Positions 1 to 8,497 are shown, counted from the first letter of the stretch. The stretch: 24,142 bases of DNA from UBA4742 sp002403895 (GCA_036823295.1 DAISGD010000051.1:1-24142); one strand, 5' to 3'. The notes: generated by a model from the sequence alone, not told the origin. A program made the numbers and translations.

Positions 1-816
1 CTGTTGTGCCTGCTGAGCGAGCGCATCGATGCCGAGCTGCTCGACGCCGCACCCCGCCTGCGGATCGTGGCCAACCTGGCGGTCGGCTACGACAACATCG
101 ACGTGGCCGCGGCCATCGAACGGGGAGTGGTGGTGACCACCACGCCGGACGTGCTCACGGAGGCCACCGCCGATCTGGCCTGGGCTTTACTGCTGGCCAC
201 CGCGCGCCGGGTGGCCGAGGCCGACGCGCTGGTGCGCCGTGGTGGGTGGCGGGGGTTCAGCCCGACCATGTTGCTCGGGATGCCGGTGACCGGTCGCACG
301 TTGGGCATCGTCGGTCTGGGGGCCATTGGTGGGGCCGTGGCCCGCCGGGCCCGGGGCTTCGACATGACCGTGCTCTACTGCAACCGGCAGCGGGACCGGG
401 TGGCCGAACGAGAACTGGGGGTGATCCCGGCCACATTCCACGAGCTGTTGGCCACGAGCGACGTGGTGTCGCTGCACGCGCCGCTCAACGATGGGACCCG
501 CCATCTCATCGACGCCGCCGCGCTGGCCCGCATGAAGCCCACCGCCATCCTCGTCAACACCGCCCGGGGGGCTCTGGTGGACGAGGGGGCGCTGGTCATG
601 GCGCTGCGCACCGGGGTGATCGCCGGCGCCGGGCTCGATGTCTTCGAGCGCGAGCCGGAGCTGGCCGGGGGCCTGGCCGAGCTGGGGAACACCGTGCTGT
701 TGCCTCACCTCGGCTCCGCCACGACGGAGACCCGGGCGGCCATGGTCGAGTTGGCCTGCGCCAACATCATCGAGGTCCTGGCCGGCCGACCGGCCCTCAC
801 GCCGAAACTCCCCTGA
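1..816 (+). CDS. D-2-hydroxyacid dehydrogenase (glyoxylate/hydroxypyruvate reductase-like), 5' partial
   Basis: NAD(P)-dependent reduction of a 2-oxoacid to a D-2-hydroxyacid in the cytosol; the exact substrate cannot be told. The frame is open through base 1, so the true start lies upstream. The 271 visible codons, against a usual length of about 320, suggest roughly 50 N-terminal residues are missing. Visible family features are the Rossmann loop GIVGLGAIGG, the substrate-binding arginine in NTARGALVDEGAL, the glutamate in the FEREPEL segment, and the catalytic histidine in LLPHLGSAT. The TTG at base 4 is not a credible start because it falls inside the catalytic domain. A hairpin follows the stop, so this gene probably ends its transcript before the amidohydrolase. 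Confidence 0.93.
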   Translation: MLCLLSERIDAELLDAAPRLRIVANLAVGYDNIDVAAAIERGVVVTTTPDVLTEATADLAWALLLATARRVAEADALVRRGGWRGFSPTMLLGMPVTGRTLGIVGLGAIGGAVARRARGFDMTVLYCNRQRDRVAERELGVIPATFHELLATSDVVSLHAPLNDGTRHLIDAAALARMKPTAILVNTARGALVDEGALVMALRTGVIAGAGLDVFEREPELAGGLAELGNTVLLPHLGSATTETRAAMVELACANIIEVLAGRPALTPKLP

Positions 817-852
817 CCACCCCCGAGCCTCCCGAGGCCGCGGACCACTCCA

Positions 853-899
853 ACCTTGCGTGCGACAGCGGCGAAATGGGCTGCTGTGTGATGCAAGGT
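853..899 (+). terminator. hairpin downstream of the dehydrogenase
   Basis: Nested inverted repeat: ACCTTGC (853-859) pairs with GCAAGGT (893-899), and inside it ACAGC (865-869) pairs with GCTGT (883-887), separated by a 5x5 internal loop. It begins 36 nt after the stop codon. There is no T-run, so termination is inferred from position. A structured leader of the next gene is the alternative. Confidence 0.45.
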
Positions 900-975
900 C
901 GGCGGGGCGGGGGGCCGTGGGGGACGGAGGGGACTTCTGTAACCTGTTCTTGTTGCCACGACAGGGGGCTTGGTC

Positions 976-2169
976 ATGAGCGGAGCGGTAGATCTCGGGT
1001 TCGATGTCTTCGACGCCGACAACCACTACTACGAGGCCGTGGACGCCTTCACCCGCCACATCGATCCGTCGATGCGCAAGCGGACCATGCAGTGGGCCGA
1101 GATCGACGGGCGCACCCGGCTGCTGGTGGGGGGCAAGGTCAACCGCTTCATCCCCAACCCGGGCTTCGATCCGGTGGCCCGACCGGGCGCCCTTGACGAC
1201 TACTTCCGGGGTCGTAGCGCCGGTGACGACATCCGCTCGGCCTTCGGTGAGCTCGATCCCATCAATCCCGCTTACCGAGACCGCGACGCCCGACTCGAGG
1301 TGATGGACCGCCAGCGGATCCAGGGATGTTTCATCTTCCCCACGCTCGGAGTGGGCATGGAGGAGGCACTGATCGGCGATCCCGAAGCCGCCCACGCCGC
1401 GTTCGGGGCGTTCAATCGCTGGCTGGAAGATGATTGGGGCTACGCGTATGCGGGCCGGATCTTCGCCGCCCCGATGCTGAGCCTGCTGGATCCTGATCTG
1501 GCCGTAGCCGAGCTGGACCGGGTGTTGGCCAACGGCGCCCGGGTCATCGTCATGCGGGCCGGGCCGGTGATGGCGCCGACGGGAGGCCGCTCACCGGGCG
1601 ATCCCCTCTACGACCCGTTCTGGGCCCGGGCGGTCGAGGCGGGCATCACCGTCGCCTACCACTCAGGGGAGAGCGGGTACGGGCGCTACGCGGTGGACTG
1701 GGGTGAGAGTGCGGAGATGGAAGCGTTCCGGCGCAGCCCGTTCAAGGCCATCACCGCCGGCGACCGACCGATCGCCGACACGATGACGGCGCTGGTCAGT
1801 CACGGGGTGTTCCACCGTCATCCCGGCGCGCGGGTGGCCACCATCGAGAGCGGGAGCGAATGGGTGGGGCCGCTGCTGAAGAAGTTGGCCAAGATCCACG
1901 CCCAGACGCCCTCGTCGTTCCCCGGTGGGGAGGATCCGGTCGAGGTCTTCCGCCGTCACATCTGGGTCGCCCCCTACTACGAGGACGACATCCGAGGCCT
2001 GGCCGACGCGCTGGGCGCGAACCGGGTGCTGTTCGGGTCGGACTGGCCCCATGCCGAAGGCCTGGCTGAGCCGACGACGTTCGTCGAGGATCTCCACGGG
2101 TTCAGCAACGAGGAGATCCGCGCCATCATGCGCGACAACGCCCTCGCGCTGTCCGGCCCCGCCATTTGA
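976..2169 (+). CDS. amidohydrolase (Amidohydro_2 / ACMSD-like family)
   Basis: Predicted metal-dependent TIM-barrel hydrolase or decarboxylase of 397 aa; substrate unknown. The N-terminus carries FDADNHYYEAVDAFTRHID, in which the usual HxH metal motif is replaced by DxDNHYYE. This variant is familiar from large amidohydrolase families of mycobacteria and Acidimicrobiia. Later barrel motifs are the histidine in VAYHSGESGY and the aspartate in LFGSDWPHAEG near the C-terminus. The start is set by an AGGGGG Shine-Dalgarno at 963-968, 7 nt before ATG at 976. The in-frame TTG at 970 would leave only 1 nt of spacing and is rejected. The family often acts on ring-cleavage or lipid-derived intermediates, but nothing here fixes the reaction. 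Confidence 0.88.
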   Translation: MSGAVDLGFDVFDADNHYYEAVDAFTRHIDPSMRKRTMQWAEIDGRTRLLVGGKVNRFIPNPGFDPVARPGALDDYFRGRSAGDDIRSAFGELDPINPAYRDRDARLEVMDRQRIQGCFIFPTLGVGMEEALIGDPEAAHAAFGAFNRWLEDDWGYAYAGRIFAAPMLSLLDPDLAVAELDRVLANGARVIVMRAGPVMAPTGGRSPGDPLYDPFWARAVEAGITVAYHSGESGYGRYAVDWGESAEMEAFRRSPFKAITAGDRPIADTMTALVSHGVFHRHPGARVATIESGSEWVGPLLKKLAKIHAQTPSSFPGGEDPVEVFRRHIWVAPYYEDDIRGLADALGANRVLFGSDWPHAEGLAEPTTFVEDLHGFSNEEIRAIMRDNALALSGPAI

Positions 2170-2182
2170 CCCGCAACCGCGC

Positions 2183-2214
2183 AACGGCGTCCCCGGCGCT
2201 GGGGTTGTGCCGTT
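2183..2214. terminator. hairpin between convergent genes
   Basis: AACGGC (2183-2188) pairs with GCCGTT (2209-2214), and inside it CCCC (2191-2194) pairs with GGGG (2201-2204). It lies 13 nt after the amidohydrolase stop and 70 nt after the SPFH gene stop, so it could terminate either strand. No T-run is present. Confidence 0.45.
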
Positions 2215-2284
2215 CACCACCGTGGCGGTAGTCAGCCGCACGAGCCCACCGAATGAGGCGGCTTTGCGCGGAGGCGGGTGCGGG

Positions 2285-3256
2285 TCAGCCGGCGCCGTCG
2301 GTGGTGACGCCGCCGCCGGCCGCGTCGAGCACGCCCCGCAGGGCCTGGGCTGCGCCCAAGAGGCCGGCGCTCTCGTAGGGGACGACGATCTTGGCGTTGT
2401 CACTGTCGGCGAAGCGGGCCAGAGTGTCGAGCTGCAAGATGGCCACGAGCGTCGGGTTCGGGTTTGCGGCCGTGATGGCGGTGTACACCGTGGCGATGGC
2501 CTGGGCGCGACCCTCGGCTTCGAGGATGACCGCCTGCCGCTTGCCCTCGGCGCGCAGGATGGCGGCCGTGCGCTCGCCCTGGGCGGCGCTGATGGCGGCC
2601 TGGGCGTCTCCTTCGGCCACGTTCATGGCCGATTGCTGAGCACCCTCGGACTGTAGGATGCGAGCCCGCTTCTCCTGATCGGCCTGCTTCTGCAGCGCCA
2701 GCGCCTGGAGGATCTGGGGTGGCGGGGCGATCTCCACGATCTCGATGCGGCTGATGCGGATGCCCCACTTGTCGGTGACGACCTCCATCTGTTCCTGGAC
2801 GTCAGTGTTGATCCGCTCCCGCTCTGACAGGGCCTCGTCCAGCGTCATGGTGCCGATGACCGAGCGCAGCGCGGTGCGGGCCAGCGCGTCGATGGCGATG
2901 TCGAAGTTCTTGACGCTGAACAGCGCCTGCTTGGCGTCGACCACCTGCGTGAAGATGGTGGCGTTCACGGTCACGACCACGTTGTCCTTGGTGATCACGT
3001 CCTGGCGATCGCCGGGCACCGGAATCTCGCGCATGTCGACGGCCTGCAGTGAGTCGATGAACGGCATGATGATGGCGAGGCCGGGCTCGTGGATGAGCTT
3101 GTATTCCCCGAGGCGCGTGACCACGCCGACCTGGCCCTGCTGGACGATGTTCACCGAGCCCCGGAACGCGGCCAGGATGACGATGACGATCAGAATGGCC
3201 ACGACGATGCTGCCGATGGTCACGGCGCTCAACGCGGCGAATAGGGCGGCGATCAT
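2285..3256 (-). CDS. SPFH/Band 7 membrane protein (stomatin/paraslipin-like)
   Basis: Membrane-anchored scaffold protein of 323 aa, of the kind that forms oligomeric microdomains and is encoded with NfeD partners. It has an N-terminal transmembrane helix (about residues 8-31), then a Band 7 domain starting at VNIVQQGQVGVVTRLGEYKLI, with the conserved ITKDNVVVTVNATIF and the RTALRSVIGTMTLDEALSER segments. An Ala/Glu/Gln-rich coiled coil follows (about 205-270). The start ATG at 3256 has an AGGGAG site 7 nt upstream. The stop of nfeD overlaps this start by 4 nt (ATGA, 3253-3256), so the two genes are co-transcribed and probably translationally coupled. Confidence 0.93.
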   Translation of the reverse strand: MIAALFAALSAVTIGSIVVAILIVIVILAAFRGSVNIVQQGQVGVVTRLGEYKLIHEPGLAIIMPFIDSLQAVDMREIPVPGDRQDVITKDNVVVTVNATIFTQVVDAKQALFSVKNFDIAIDALARTALRSVIGTMTLDEALSERERINTDVQEQMEVVTDKWGIRISRIEIVEIAPPPQILQALALQKQADQEKRARILQSEGAQQSAMNVAEGDAQAAISAAQGERTAAILRAEGKRQAVILEAEGRAQAIATVYTAITAANPNPTLVAILQLDTLARFADSDNAKIVVPYESAGLLGAAQALRGVLDAAGGGVTTDGAG

Positions 3257-3777
3257 GGGTGGTCTCCCTTGGCCCCATCGGGGTCTGCGTCGGATACATC
3301 GTGGATGTCGAACCCCTCGGGCAGCGATGGGGTGCCGTCGATCGACCACACGGTGAGGGTCGTGCCCTGCACCGCGGTGACCAGCACCTTCGACCCCTTC
3401 GGGATCCTCGTGCCGCTGCCGCTGACGGCCAGCCATCGCTCGCCGGCCAGCCGGACGTGACCGATCTCGTGCACGTCACCGACGACGTCGAGGGTGAGGA
3501 CCTCCTCACCCACCAACGTCCCGTGTACGCCCCGGCCCAACTTGCCGTCGTGACGACGGTGCAGGACCTCGCTCATTCTGGGTCGTACGGCCAGGATGCC
3601 GAGGGTGGTCACGAGCACGAAGGCGACGAGCTGGATGGCGATCGCGCCGGGGAAGAGGACGGCGACGAGAGCGGCGGCAAAGGCCCCCGCGGCGGCGAAC
3701 AGGGCGTACAACGCCATGTGGTGCATCTCGAAGGCGACGAGGCCAACCCCGACCACCAGCCAAACAATGACGTCCAT
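3253..3777 (-). CDS. nfeD: NfeD-family membrane protein (partner of SPFH protein)
   Basis: Short (clipped) NfeD protein of 174 aa without a protease domain. Several hydrophobic segments span about residues 3-65 (VIVWLVVGVGLVAFEM, an Ala-rich middle helix, and a helix ending in GILAVRP). They are followed by a soluble C-terminal OB-fold-like domain (about 80-150, GVHGTLVGEEVLTLDVVGDV...ERWLAVSGSG). An AGAAGG site sits 5 nt before ATG at 3777. The in-frame GTG at 3783 would touch the Shine-Dalgarno, so ATG is preferred. It is first in a two-gene operon with the SPFH gene, the usual arrangement for this pair, which is thought to act in membrane quality control. Confidence 0.9.
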   Translation of the reverse strand: MDVIVWLVVGVGLVAFEMHHMALYALFAAAGAFAAALVAVLFPGAIAIQLVAFVLVTTLGILAVRPRMSEVLHRRHDGKLGRGVHGTLVGEEVLTLDVVGDVHEIGHVRLAGERWLAVSGSGTRIPKGSKVLVTAVQGTTLTVWSIDGTPSLPEGFDIHDVSDADPDGAKGDHP

Positions 3778-3820
3778 GCGCACCTTCTCTTCCGCCAGCC
3801 AGCCTAGGCCGGGCGTAGCG

Positions 3821-3850
3821 CCAGAACCCGGTGAAGCGGCCGGAATCTGG
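3821..3850 (-). terminator. terminator hairpin after the lipid-modification operon
   Basis: On the minus strand CCAGA, then CCGG, an 8-nt loop, CCGG and TCTGG form a 5+4 bp stem with a 2x2 internal loop. It begins 5 nt after the stop of the methyltransferase gene and lies before nfeD, which separates the two units. Confidence 0.5.
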
Positions 3851-3855
3851 TGAGG

Positions 3856-5202
3856 TCAGGCGGGGCGCCAGCCGGGACGGGCCAGCACGCATTGCACGAC
3901 GTTGATCTCCCGCTCGTCGAAGGCGGCCTCGCAGTAGGCGAGGTAGAAGTCCCACATCCGCCGGAACGTCGAGTCCAGGCCGAGTTCCTCCAACTCGTCG
4001 AGGTGGGCATGCACGTTGGCCCCCCAGCGGCGGAGTGTCTCGGCATAGTGGAGGCCGTAGGAGTCGAGATCGGTCAGGGTGAAGTCCGTGACCCGACGTG
4101 TCGATCGCGTGATCGACTCGATCGAGGGGAGGCACCCTCCCGGGAAGATGAACGCCTTGATGAAGTCCTTGGTGTTCTTGGCCCGCTCGTAGCGCTGCTC
4201 GGGGATCACGATGGCCTGCAGGCCCAGCACGCCGGCTGGGGTGAGCAACCGCTGGCAGGTCGCGAAGAACGTGTCGAGCTCGCGCCAGTCGACCGCTTCG
4301 ATCATCTCGATGGACACGACTTTGTCGTAGGTGCCGGTGAGGTCTCGGTAGTCGTCCTTGCGCACCTCGACCAAGTGAGCGAGGCCGGCCTCGGCCACCC
4401 GGGCCGTGGCGTGGGTGAACTGGGCGCGGCTGATCGTGGTGGTCGTGACGCGGCAGCCGTAGTGAGCGGCGGCGTGGACGGCGAAGCCACCCCAGCCGGT
4501 GCCGATCTCGACGACGTGGTCCTCGGGCCCGAGCTCAAGCCGGCGACACAGGAGGTCGAGCTTGTGGGTCGACGCCTCGGCCAGGGTCATCTCCGGTGAA
4601 GCGAACACGGCGGAGCTGTACATCATGGTCTCGTCGAGCATCAGCGAGAAGAAGTCATTGCTCAGGTCGTAGTGAGCGGCGATGTTGGCCCGGTCGCGGT
4701 GCTTGTCCTGCTTGCGCCGGGCTCGAAGCTTGTCGACTATTGCACCGGCGGTATGGGCGATCCCGTTGCGGGCGGGCTCGTAGCGGTGGACCTCGCGGCT
4801 GAGCAGACGGAGGAATCCGGTGAGGTCATCGACGTCCCACCAACCCCGTAGGTAGGCCTCGCCCAGCCCGGCGCTGCCGCCGGTGAGGACGGCCCGATAG
4901 GCGCGGGGATCGTGGACATGGACCTGCACCGTGATCGCCGGTCGACCGAAGCGATCGGGTCGGTCAGGACCGAACGTGAACGTCGGTCCGCCATCCTCAG
5001 TGATCTCGATCCGGCCGCGGTTGGCCCGTCCCAGCAACCGCCACAGGAGGGATCGGGCGGCACGGTCCAGCGGCGCGGCGACGAGGCGCGCCGGCGAGAG
5101 GTCCGTGTCCGTCGTCGGCGTCAGATCGTCGTGGCGAAGATCGATGGGCTCGTCCTCAACAGCCGGAGCCGGAGCTGGAGTTCGGTTGAGCGTGTCGGTC
5201 AC
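3856..5202 (-). CDS. SAM-dependent fatty-acid methyltransferase of the cyclopropane-fatty-acid synthase superfamily (UfaA1-like)
   Basis: Methylates unsaturated acyl chains of membrane phospholipids; 448 aa. The N-terminal lipid-binding part (about 45-145) is followed by the methyltransferase fold with SAM motif VVEIGTGWGG (230-239). E. coli Cfa binds bicarbonate through Cys139 (in YSC) and His266 (in LHTI). Here the matching positions read YSS (195-197) and LQAI, so two ligands are changed, while the glutamate in SIEMIEAV is kept. A product other than a cyclopropane, such as a methyl or methylene branch, is therefore plausible (inference). GTG at 5202 follows AGGAA by 8 nt and overlaps the DUF1365 stop (GTGA). 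It is last in a three-gene operon whose order matches Rv0449c-Rv0448c-ufaA1 of M. tuberculosis. Confidence 0.88.
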   Translation of the reverse strand: MTDTLNRTPAPAPAVEDEPIDLRHDDLTPTTDTDLSPARLVAAPLDRAARSLLWRLLGRANRGRIEITEDGGPTFTFGPDRPDRFGRPAITVQVHVHDPRAYRAVLTGGSAGLGEAYLRGWWDVDDLTGFLRLLSREVHRYEPARNGIAHTAGAIVDKLRARRKQDKHRDRANIAAHYDLSNDFFSLMLDETMMYSSAVFASPEMTLAEASTHKLDLLCRRLELGPEDHVVEIGTGWGGFAVHAAAHYGCRVTTTTISRAQFTHATARVAEAGLAHLVEVRKDDYRDLTGTYDKVVSIEMIEAVDWRELDTFFATCQRLLTPAGVLGLQAIVIPEQRYERAKNTKDFIKAFIFPGGCLPSIESITRSTRRVTDFTLTDLDSYGLHYAETLRRWGANVHAHLDELEELGLDSTFRRMWDFYLAYCEAAFDEREINVVQCVLARPGWRPA

Positions 5203-6008
5203 GATCGGGATTCCTTCCGCTTGGGGTGGGCCGCGATGGGCACGCCCTTGGCCCACAATCTGAAGGCTTGCGCGTGGATGCCGAGGGAGACGCGGATCGT
5301 TTCGAACGGCCGGTGGAACAGCACCGCCACGGCCTGACCAGAGGTGAGTTCGGTGCGGGTGAGCCACAGGTCGGCGTCGAACACCTTGCGCCCGTCGCGA
5401 AGGAGCTCGAGACGCAGGTCGAGGCTGTCGCCGGCGGCTGCCTCGGGCGCGGCGAACGAGAAGCGGTAGTCGAGGTCCATGTCCAGGAAGGGCGAGACGT
5501 GCAGCGTCTTGGGGAAAACCGCGCCCCGCCCCTCAACCTGCTCCGCGGCGATGATGTACCACCCGCGCTCACCCCACGGGGTATTGGTGACCTCGAGGAC
5601 GACGAGGTCGGGGGTCGTGCCGTCGGGCTCGAAGCACCAGTACACGGTGATGGGGTTGAACAGCCAGCCCCAGGTCCGCAGGTGGGTGAGCATCCGCACG
5701 GGCCCGCGTGGTCGCCGGCCGAGTCGCTGCTCGACGAGGTCGCCGAGCGCGTCAGCCAGGGGGGCGTCCCCGCCGTCGAGGTAGTCGCGGCGACGGAACT
5801 GCATGGGGGCCCATCGCCGTCGCGACCACAGCGGCAGGCGGTCCATCAGCGTGTCGAGTTCGTCGAGGTCGAGCAGGGTCATGACGATTGGCCCCTCGAA
5901 CGAATGACGCACAGGGCAGAACCGGCGATGGCGCACGGCCCCTTCGTACAGCGCGCTCGCCGTGCGCCTGGTCGTGAGCGGGGGAATCTCCGTGAGCGGC
6001 TTCGTCAC
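5199..6008 (-). CDS. DUF1365 family protein
   Basis: 269 aa; biochemical function not established for the family. The match is the N-terminal ALYEGAVRHRRFCPVRHSF, then LLDLDELDTL, YLDGGDAPLADAL, the THLRTWGWLFNPITVYWCF block, and a C-terminal region with TLHVSPFLDMDLDYRF. The family is nearly always encoded between an FAD-dependent oxidoreductase and a CFA-type methyltransferase, as here, which implies a role in the same lipid modification. GTG at 6008 follows a GGAG by 7 nt. It overlaps the upstream stop by 4 nt (6005-6008), and its own stop overlaps the methyltransferase start (5199-5202). This gives a fixed 1:1:1 coupled arrangement. Confidence 0.92.
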   Translation of the reverse strand: MTKPLTEIPPLTTRRTASALYEGAVRHRRFCPVRHSFEGPIVMTLLDLDELDTLMDRLPLWSRRRWAPMQFRRRDYLDGGDAPLADALGDLVEQRLGRRPRGPVRMLTHLRTWGWLFNPITVYWCFEPDGTTPDLVVLEVTNTPWGERGWYIIAAEQVEGRGAVFPKTLHVSPFLDMDLDYRFSFAAPEAAAGDSLDLRLELLRDGRKVFDADLWLTRTELTSGQAVAVLFHRPFETIRVSLGIHAQAFRLWAKGVPIAAHPKRKESRS

Positions 6009-7291
6009 AGGGTGACTCCGAAGTGGCGGCACACATCGAGGGCCGAGCGCACCCCGTCCTCGTGGAAGCCGTAGGACCAATAGGCGCCGGCGAAGTAGGT
6101 CCCGCTGCGGCCCTGGATCTCGTGGCGGCGGCTCTGGGCCCGCATCGCTCTGCCGTCGAAGACGGGGTGGTCGTAGTCGAAGCGGCCCAGTACCCGCGCC
6201 GGGTCGATCTCGTCGTGACGGTTCAGGGTCACCAGGTACTGGTGGTGGCTGTCGAGCGACTGGAGCATGTTCATCCAGTAGGTCAGTGTGGCCGATCGGT
6301 CGGTACCGGTGCCGAGGTGGTAGTTCCAGCTGGCCCGGGCCCGGGGGTTGCGGGGAAGGAAGCGCTCGTCGGTGTGGAGCGTGGCCACGTTGGGTTGGTA
6401 GCTGATGGCCCCGAGGATCGCCCGCTCGTCGTCCCCGGCGTCGCTGAGCAGGCGGAGGGCCTGATCGCTGTGGCAGGCCAGGATCACCCGGTCGAAATGC
6501 TCGAGCCCGTAGGTCGGGCTCATAAGTTCGATCTCGATGCCGTCGCTCCCATCGTGGCGCCGCACGATCTTGCGCACCGGTGAGTTGAGGCGGATGCGGT
6601 CGGCCAGCGGGGCAGTGAGAGCCTCGACGTAGCGCCGTGAGCCACCGGTGACGGTGCGCCACTGCGGCATACCCGACAGATCCAGCAGCCCGTGGTTGTT
6701 GATGAAGCGGGCGTAGGCCGCCGCCGGGAACTGGGTGAACGTCTCTGGGTCGGCGGACCAGATGGAGGCGCCTAGCGGGATCAGAAATCGATCCACGAAG
6801 GCGTCGGAGTAATGACTCCGGGCCAGGAACTCCTCGAGTGAGATGTCCTGACCCGCGCTCGGCCCACCGTCGACGAGCATCCGTCGGGCGGCCCGGTTGA
6901 AGCGCACGATGTCGTAGAGCATCCGATGGAACCAGGGCCTGGCCAGGTTGGCCCGCTGGGCGTAGAGGGTGTTGAGGTTGGTTCCCCGGTACTCGAGGCC
7001 GATGCGGGGATCGCTGACGCTGAAGTTCATCGGGCTGGGTTGGGTCGCCACCCCCAAGTCGTCGAGCAGCCGGACGAAGTTCGGGTAGTTGCGCTCGTTG
7101 TAGACGATGAAGCCGGTGTCGATGTGTTGGGTCTCGACGCCGCCGTGCCGGTCGGGCAGTTCCACGGTGACGGTGTTGGTGTGACCACCGATGTAGTGGT
7201 TGGCCTCGAACACGGTGAGCTCATGGTGGGGGTGCAGCAGGTGGGCGCACACGAGTCCCGAGATCCCGGTTCCGACGATGGCGACCTTCAT
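6005..7291 (-). CDS. FAD-dependent oxidoreductase (amine oxidase-like, COG2907 type)
   Basis: 428-aa flavoprotein with N-terminal dinucleotide loop VAIVGTGISGL (3-13), acidic ribose-binding residue in VFEANHYIGGHTNT, and a C-terminal FAD motif near TYFAGAYWSYGFHEDGVRSA. Proteins of this group sit upstream of DUF1365 and CFA-type genes in mycobacteria and proteobacteria. They are thought to oxidise or reduce the acyl chain handled by the methyltransferase; this is inferred from context, not shown. ATG at 7291 follows a strong GAGGAGG three to four nt upstream. The 198-nt gap to the SDR gene holds a palindromic box (7366-7379), which suggests its own promoter. It is the first gene of the operon. 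Confidence 0.92.
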   Translation of the reverse strand: MKVAIVGTGISGLVCAHLLHPHHELTVFEANHYIGGHTNTVTVELPDRHGGVETQHIDTGFIVYNERNYPNFVRLLDDLGVATQPSPMNFSVSDPRIGLEYRGTNLNTLYAQRANLARPWFHRMLYDIVRFNRAARRMLVDGGPSAGQDISLEEFLARSHYSDAFVDRFLIPLGASIWSADPETFTQFPAAAYARFINNHGLLDLSGMPQWRTVTGGSRRYVEALTAPLADRIRLNSPVRKIVRRHDGSDGIEIELMSPTYGLEHFDRVILACHSDQALRLLSDAGDDERAILGAISYQPNVATLHTDERFLPRNPRARASWNYHLGTGTDRSATLTYWMNMLQSLDSHHQYLVTLNRHDEIDPARVLGRFDYDHPVFDGRAMRAQSRRHEIQGRSGTYFAGAYWSYGFHEDGVRSALDVCRHFGVTL

Positions 7292-7362
7292 GACCCTCCT
7301 CGAGCTCGAACGCTGAAGCGACCTACTGGTGACCGATCCGGCTCGTTACCTCCGGTCGTTAT

Positions 7363-7380
7363 TAAGCACTAAATAGTGCG
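7363..7380 (-). promoter_or_regulatory. AT-rich operator-like box upstream of the FAD/DUF1365/methyltransferase operon
   Basis: A perfect inverted repeat GCACTA-AA-TAGTGC lies at 7366-7379, about 75-90 nt upstream of the FAD gene start. Aligned on CTAAATA it matches the box at 9584-9601 at most positions, with shared pattern TNAGYRCTAAATASTRC. It is strongly AT-rich against a GC-rich background. It is the likely binding site for the nearby HTH-B12 regulator (inference). Confidence 0.55.
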
Positions 7381-7408
7381 AGCGCGGTGAACATTCCCAC
7401 GCTCGCCA

Positions 7409-7438
7409 TCATCCGATGCCGACGGCCCGCCCGGATGA
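7409..7438 (-). terminator. hairpin between the SDR gene and the downstream operon
   Basis: TCATCCG (7409-7415) pairs with CGGATGA (7432-7438), a 7-bp stem with a 16-nt GC-rich loop. It starts 52 nt downstream of the SDR stop on the minus strand. It would separate the regulator-SDR transcript from the FAD operon. Confidence 0.4.
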
Positions 7439-7489
7439 CGACCGAGCGACCTGCCGCCTGCTCTCCGTGGCCGGGTTGTCCTGGCGGGC

Positions 7490-8497
7490 CTAGGGCGTCA
7501 CCACCGGCTCGGGGCCGTCAACCGCTCCCACCCCCGCCCGCTCCGAAACCCACTGCCACAGCTGGTGGGCATCGGGGGCTGATGTTCGTGTCCACGGCAG
7601 CTTGGAGGTCCAGCGGCGGTGGCGGTCGAGCCAGAACTGGCCGTTGCTGGTCAGCGGCTCGCGAGCGGTGGCCAGCCACACCATGGTGTCGGCCCCCTGT
7701 TCGGGGGTGCGGAGCAACGGACCCATGGCGCGTGAGAACCCCGGGAGCGCTTCTTGGATGCCCGGCGTGTCGACCCACCCGGGATGCATGGCGTGGAACG
7801 TGACTCCCGAATGGGCGGCCCGCTGTGCCCATTGGCGGTTCAGCACCACCTGGGCCCGCTTGGCCCGGGCGTAGGCCTTGACGCCGTCGAAGCCGTCCGG
7901 CCCCATCTCCAGATGCGGAAGACCCAACCGCTCGGTGTACATCCCGCCCGACGACACGGTGACCACCCGGGACCCCGGTGTCTGAGCGAGCAACGTCAGG
8001 AGTTGGGCGGTGAGCAGGAAAGGGGCCACCACATGGGTCTGGGCGGTGAGTTCCATCCCGTCTCCGGTGAGCTGGTGCTCACGCACCAACGCCCCGGCGT
8101 TGTTCACCAGTACATCGAGGCGGCTGTGGTAGCGGCGGATCTGGTCGGCGTAGCGGCGGACGTCGTCGAGGGAGGCCAAGTCGGCCACGCCGATCTCCAC
8201 GTCAGGGTTCCCGGTGCGGGTGGCGATCTCTTCGCGGGCCCGCTCGGTCCGACCGATATCGCGACCGAGCAGGCGCACCGAGGCGCCGAGGGCAGCCAAC
8301 CGGGTGGCGGCGGTCAAGCCCAGCCCCGAGGTGGCGCCGGTGACGACCGCCACCTTCCCCGTCATGGGTCGTTCGGTCAGGTCGAGCCAGGCGAACAACC
8401 GGCTGCGCACGTCATAGCCGACCCGGGAGAAGCTCAGAACCACCGTGCCCTCCAGGGCGGTATCCACGGCTTGGGCGAGCAGTGAACGGGCGTTCAT
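7490..8497 (-). CDS. short-chain dehydrogenase/reductase (DHRS12-like SDR)
   Basis: NAD(P)-dependent oxidoreductase of 335 aa. It has cofactor loop TGATSGLG (53-60), NNAG after LDVLV, the serine in VVTVSSGGMY, and catalytic YARAK (YxxxK). An extra stretch of about 45 residues before the Rossmann fold is typical of the DHRS12-like group rather than classical 250-aa SDRs. Its start overlaps the stop of the B12-sensor gene (ATGA, 8494-8497), so both are made from one message. SDRs of this kind recur in light-induced clusters with CFA-type enzymes in proteobacteria, which fits a shared lipid or aldehyde substrate here. The true substrate is unknown. Confidence 0.9.
   Translation of the reverse strand: MNARSLLAQAVDTALEGTVVLSFSRVGYDVRSRLFAWLDLTERPMTGKVAVVTGATSGLGLTAATRLAALGASVRLLGRDIGRTERAREEIATRTGNPDVEIGVADLASLDDVRRYADQIRRYHSRLDVLVNNAGALVREHQLTGDGMELTAQTHVVAPFLLTAQLLTLLAQTPGSRVVTVSSGGMYTERLGLPHLEMGPDGFDGVKAYARAKRAQVVLNRQWAQRAAHSGVTFHAMHPGWVDTPGIQEALPGFSRAMGPLLRTPEQGADTMVWLATAREPLTSNGQFWLDRHRRWTSKLPWTRTSAPDAHQLWQWVSERAGVGAVDGPEPVVTP

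Noticed and set aside
187..1395. Long minus-strand open frame opposite the dehydrogenase and amidohydrolase
   Set aside because: Antisense shadow of two well-supported plus-strand genes. High GC keeps the frame open, and the protein has no recognisable domain.
7387..7803. Plus-strand open frame starting in the regulatory gap
   Set aside because: Mostly antisense to the SDR gene, with low-complexity Pro/Arg-rich translation and no Shine-Dalgarno or domain.
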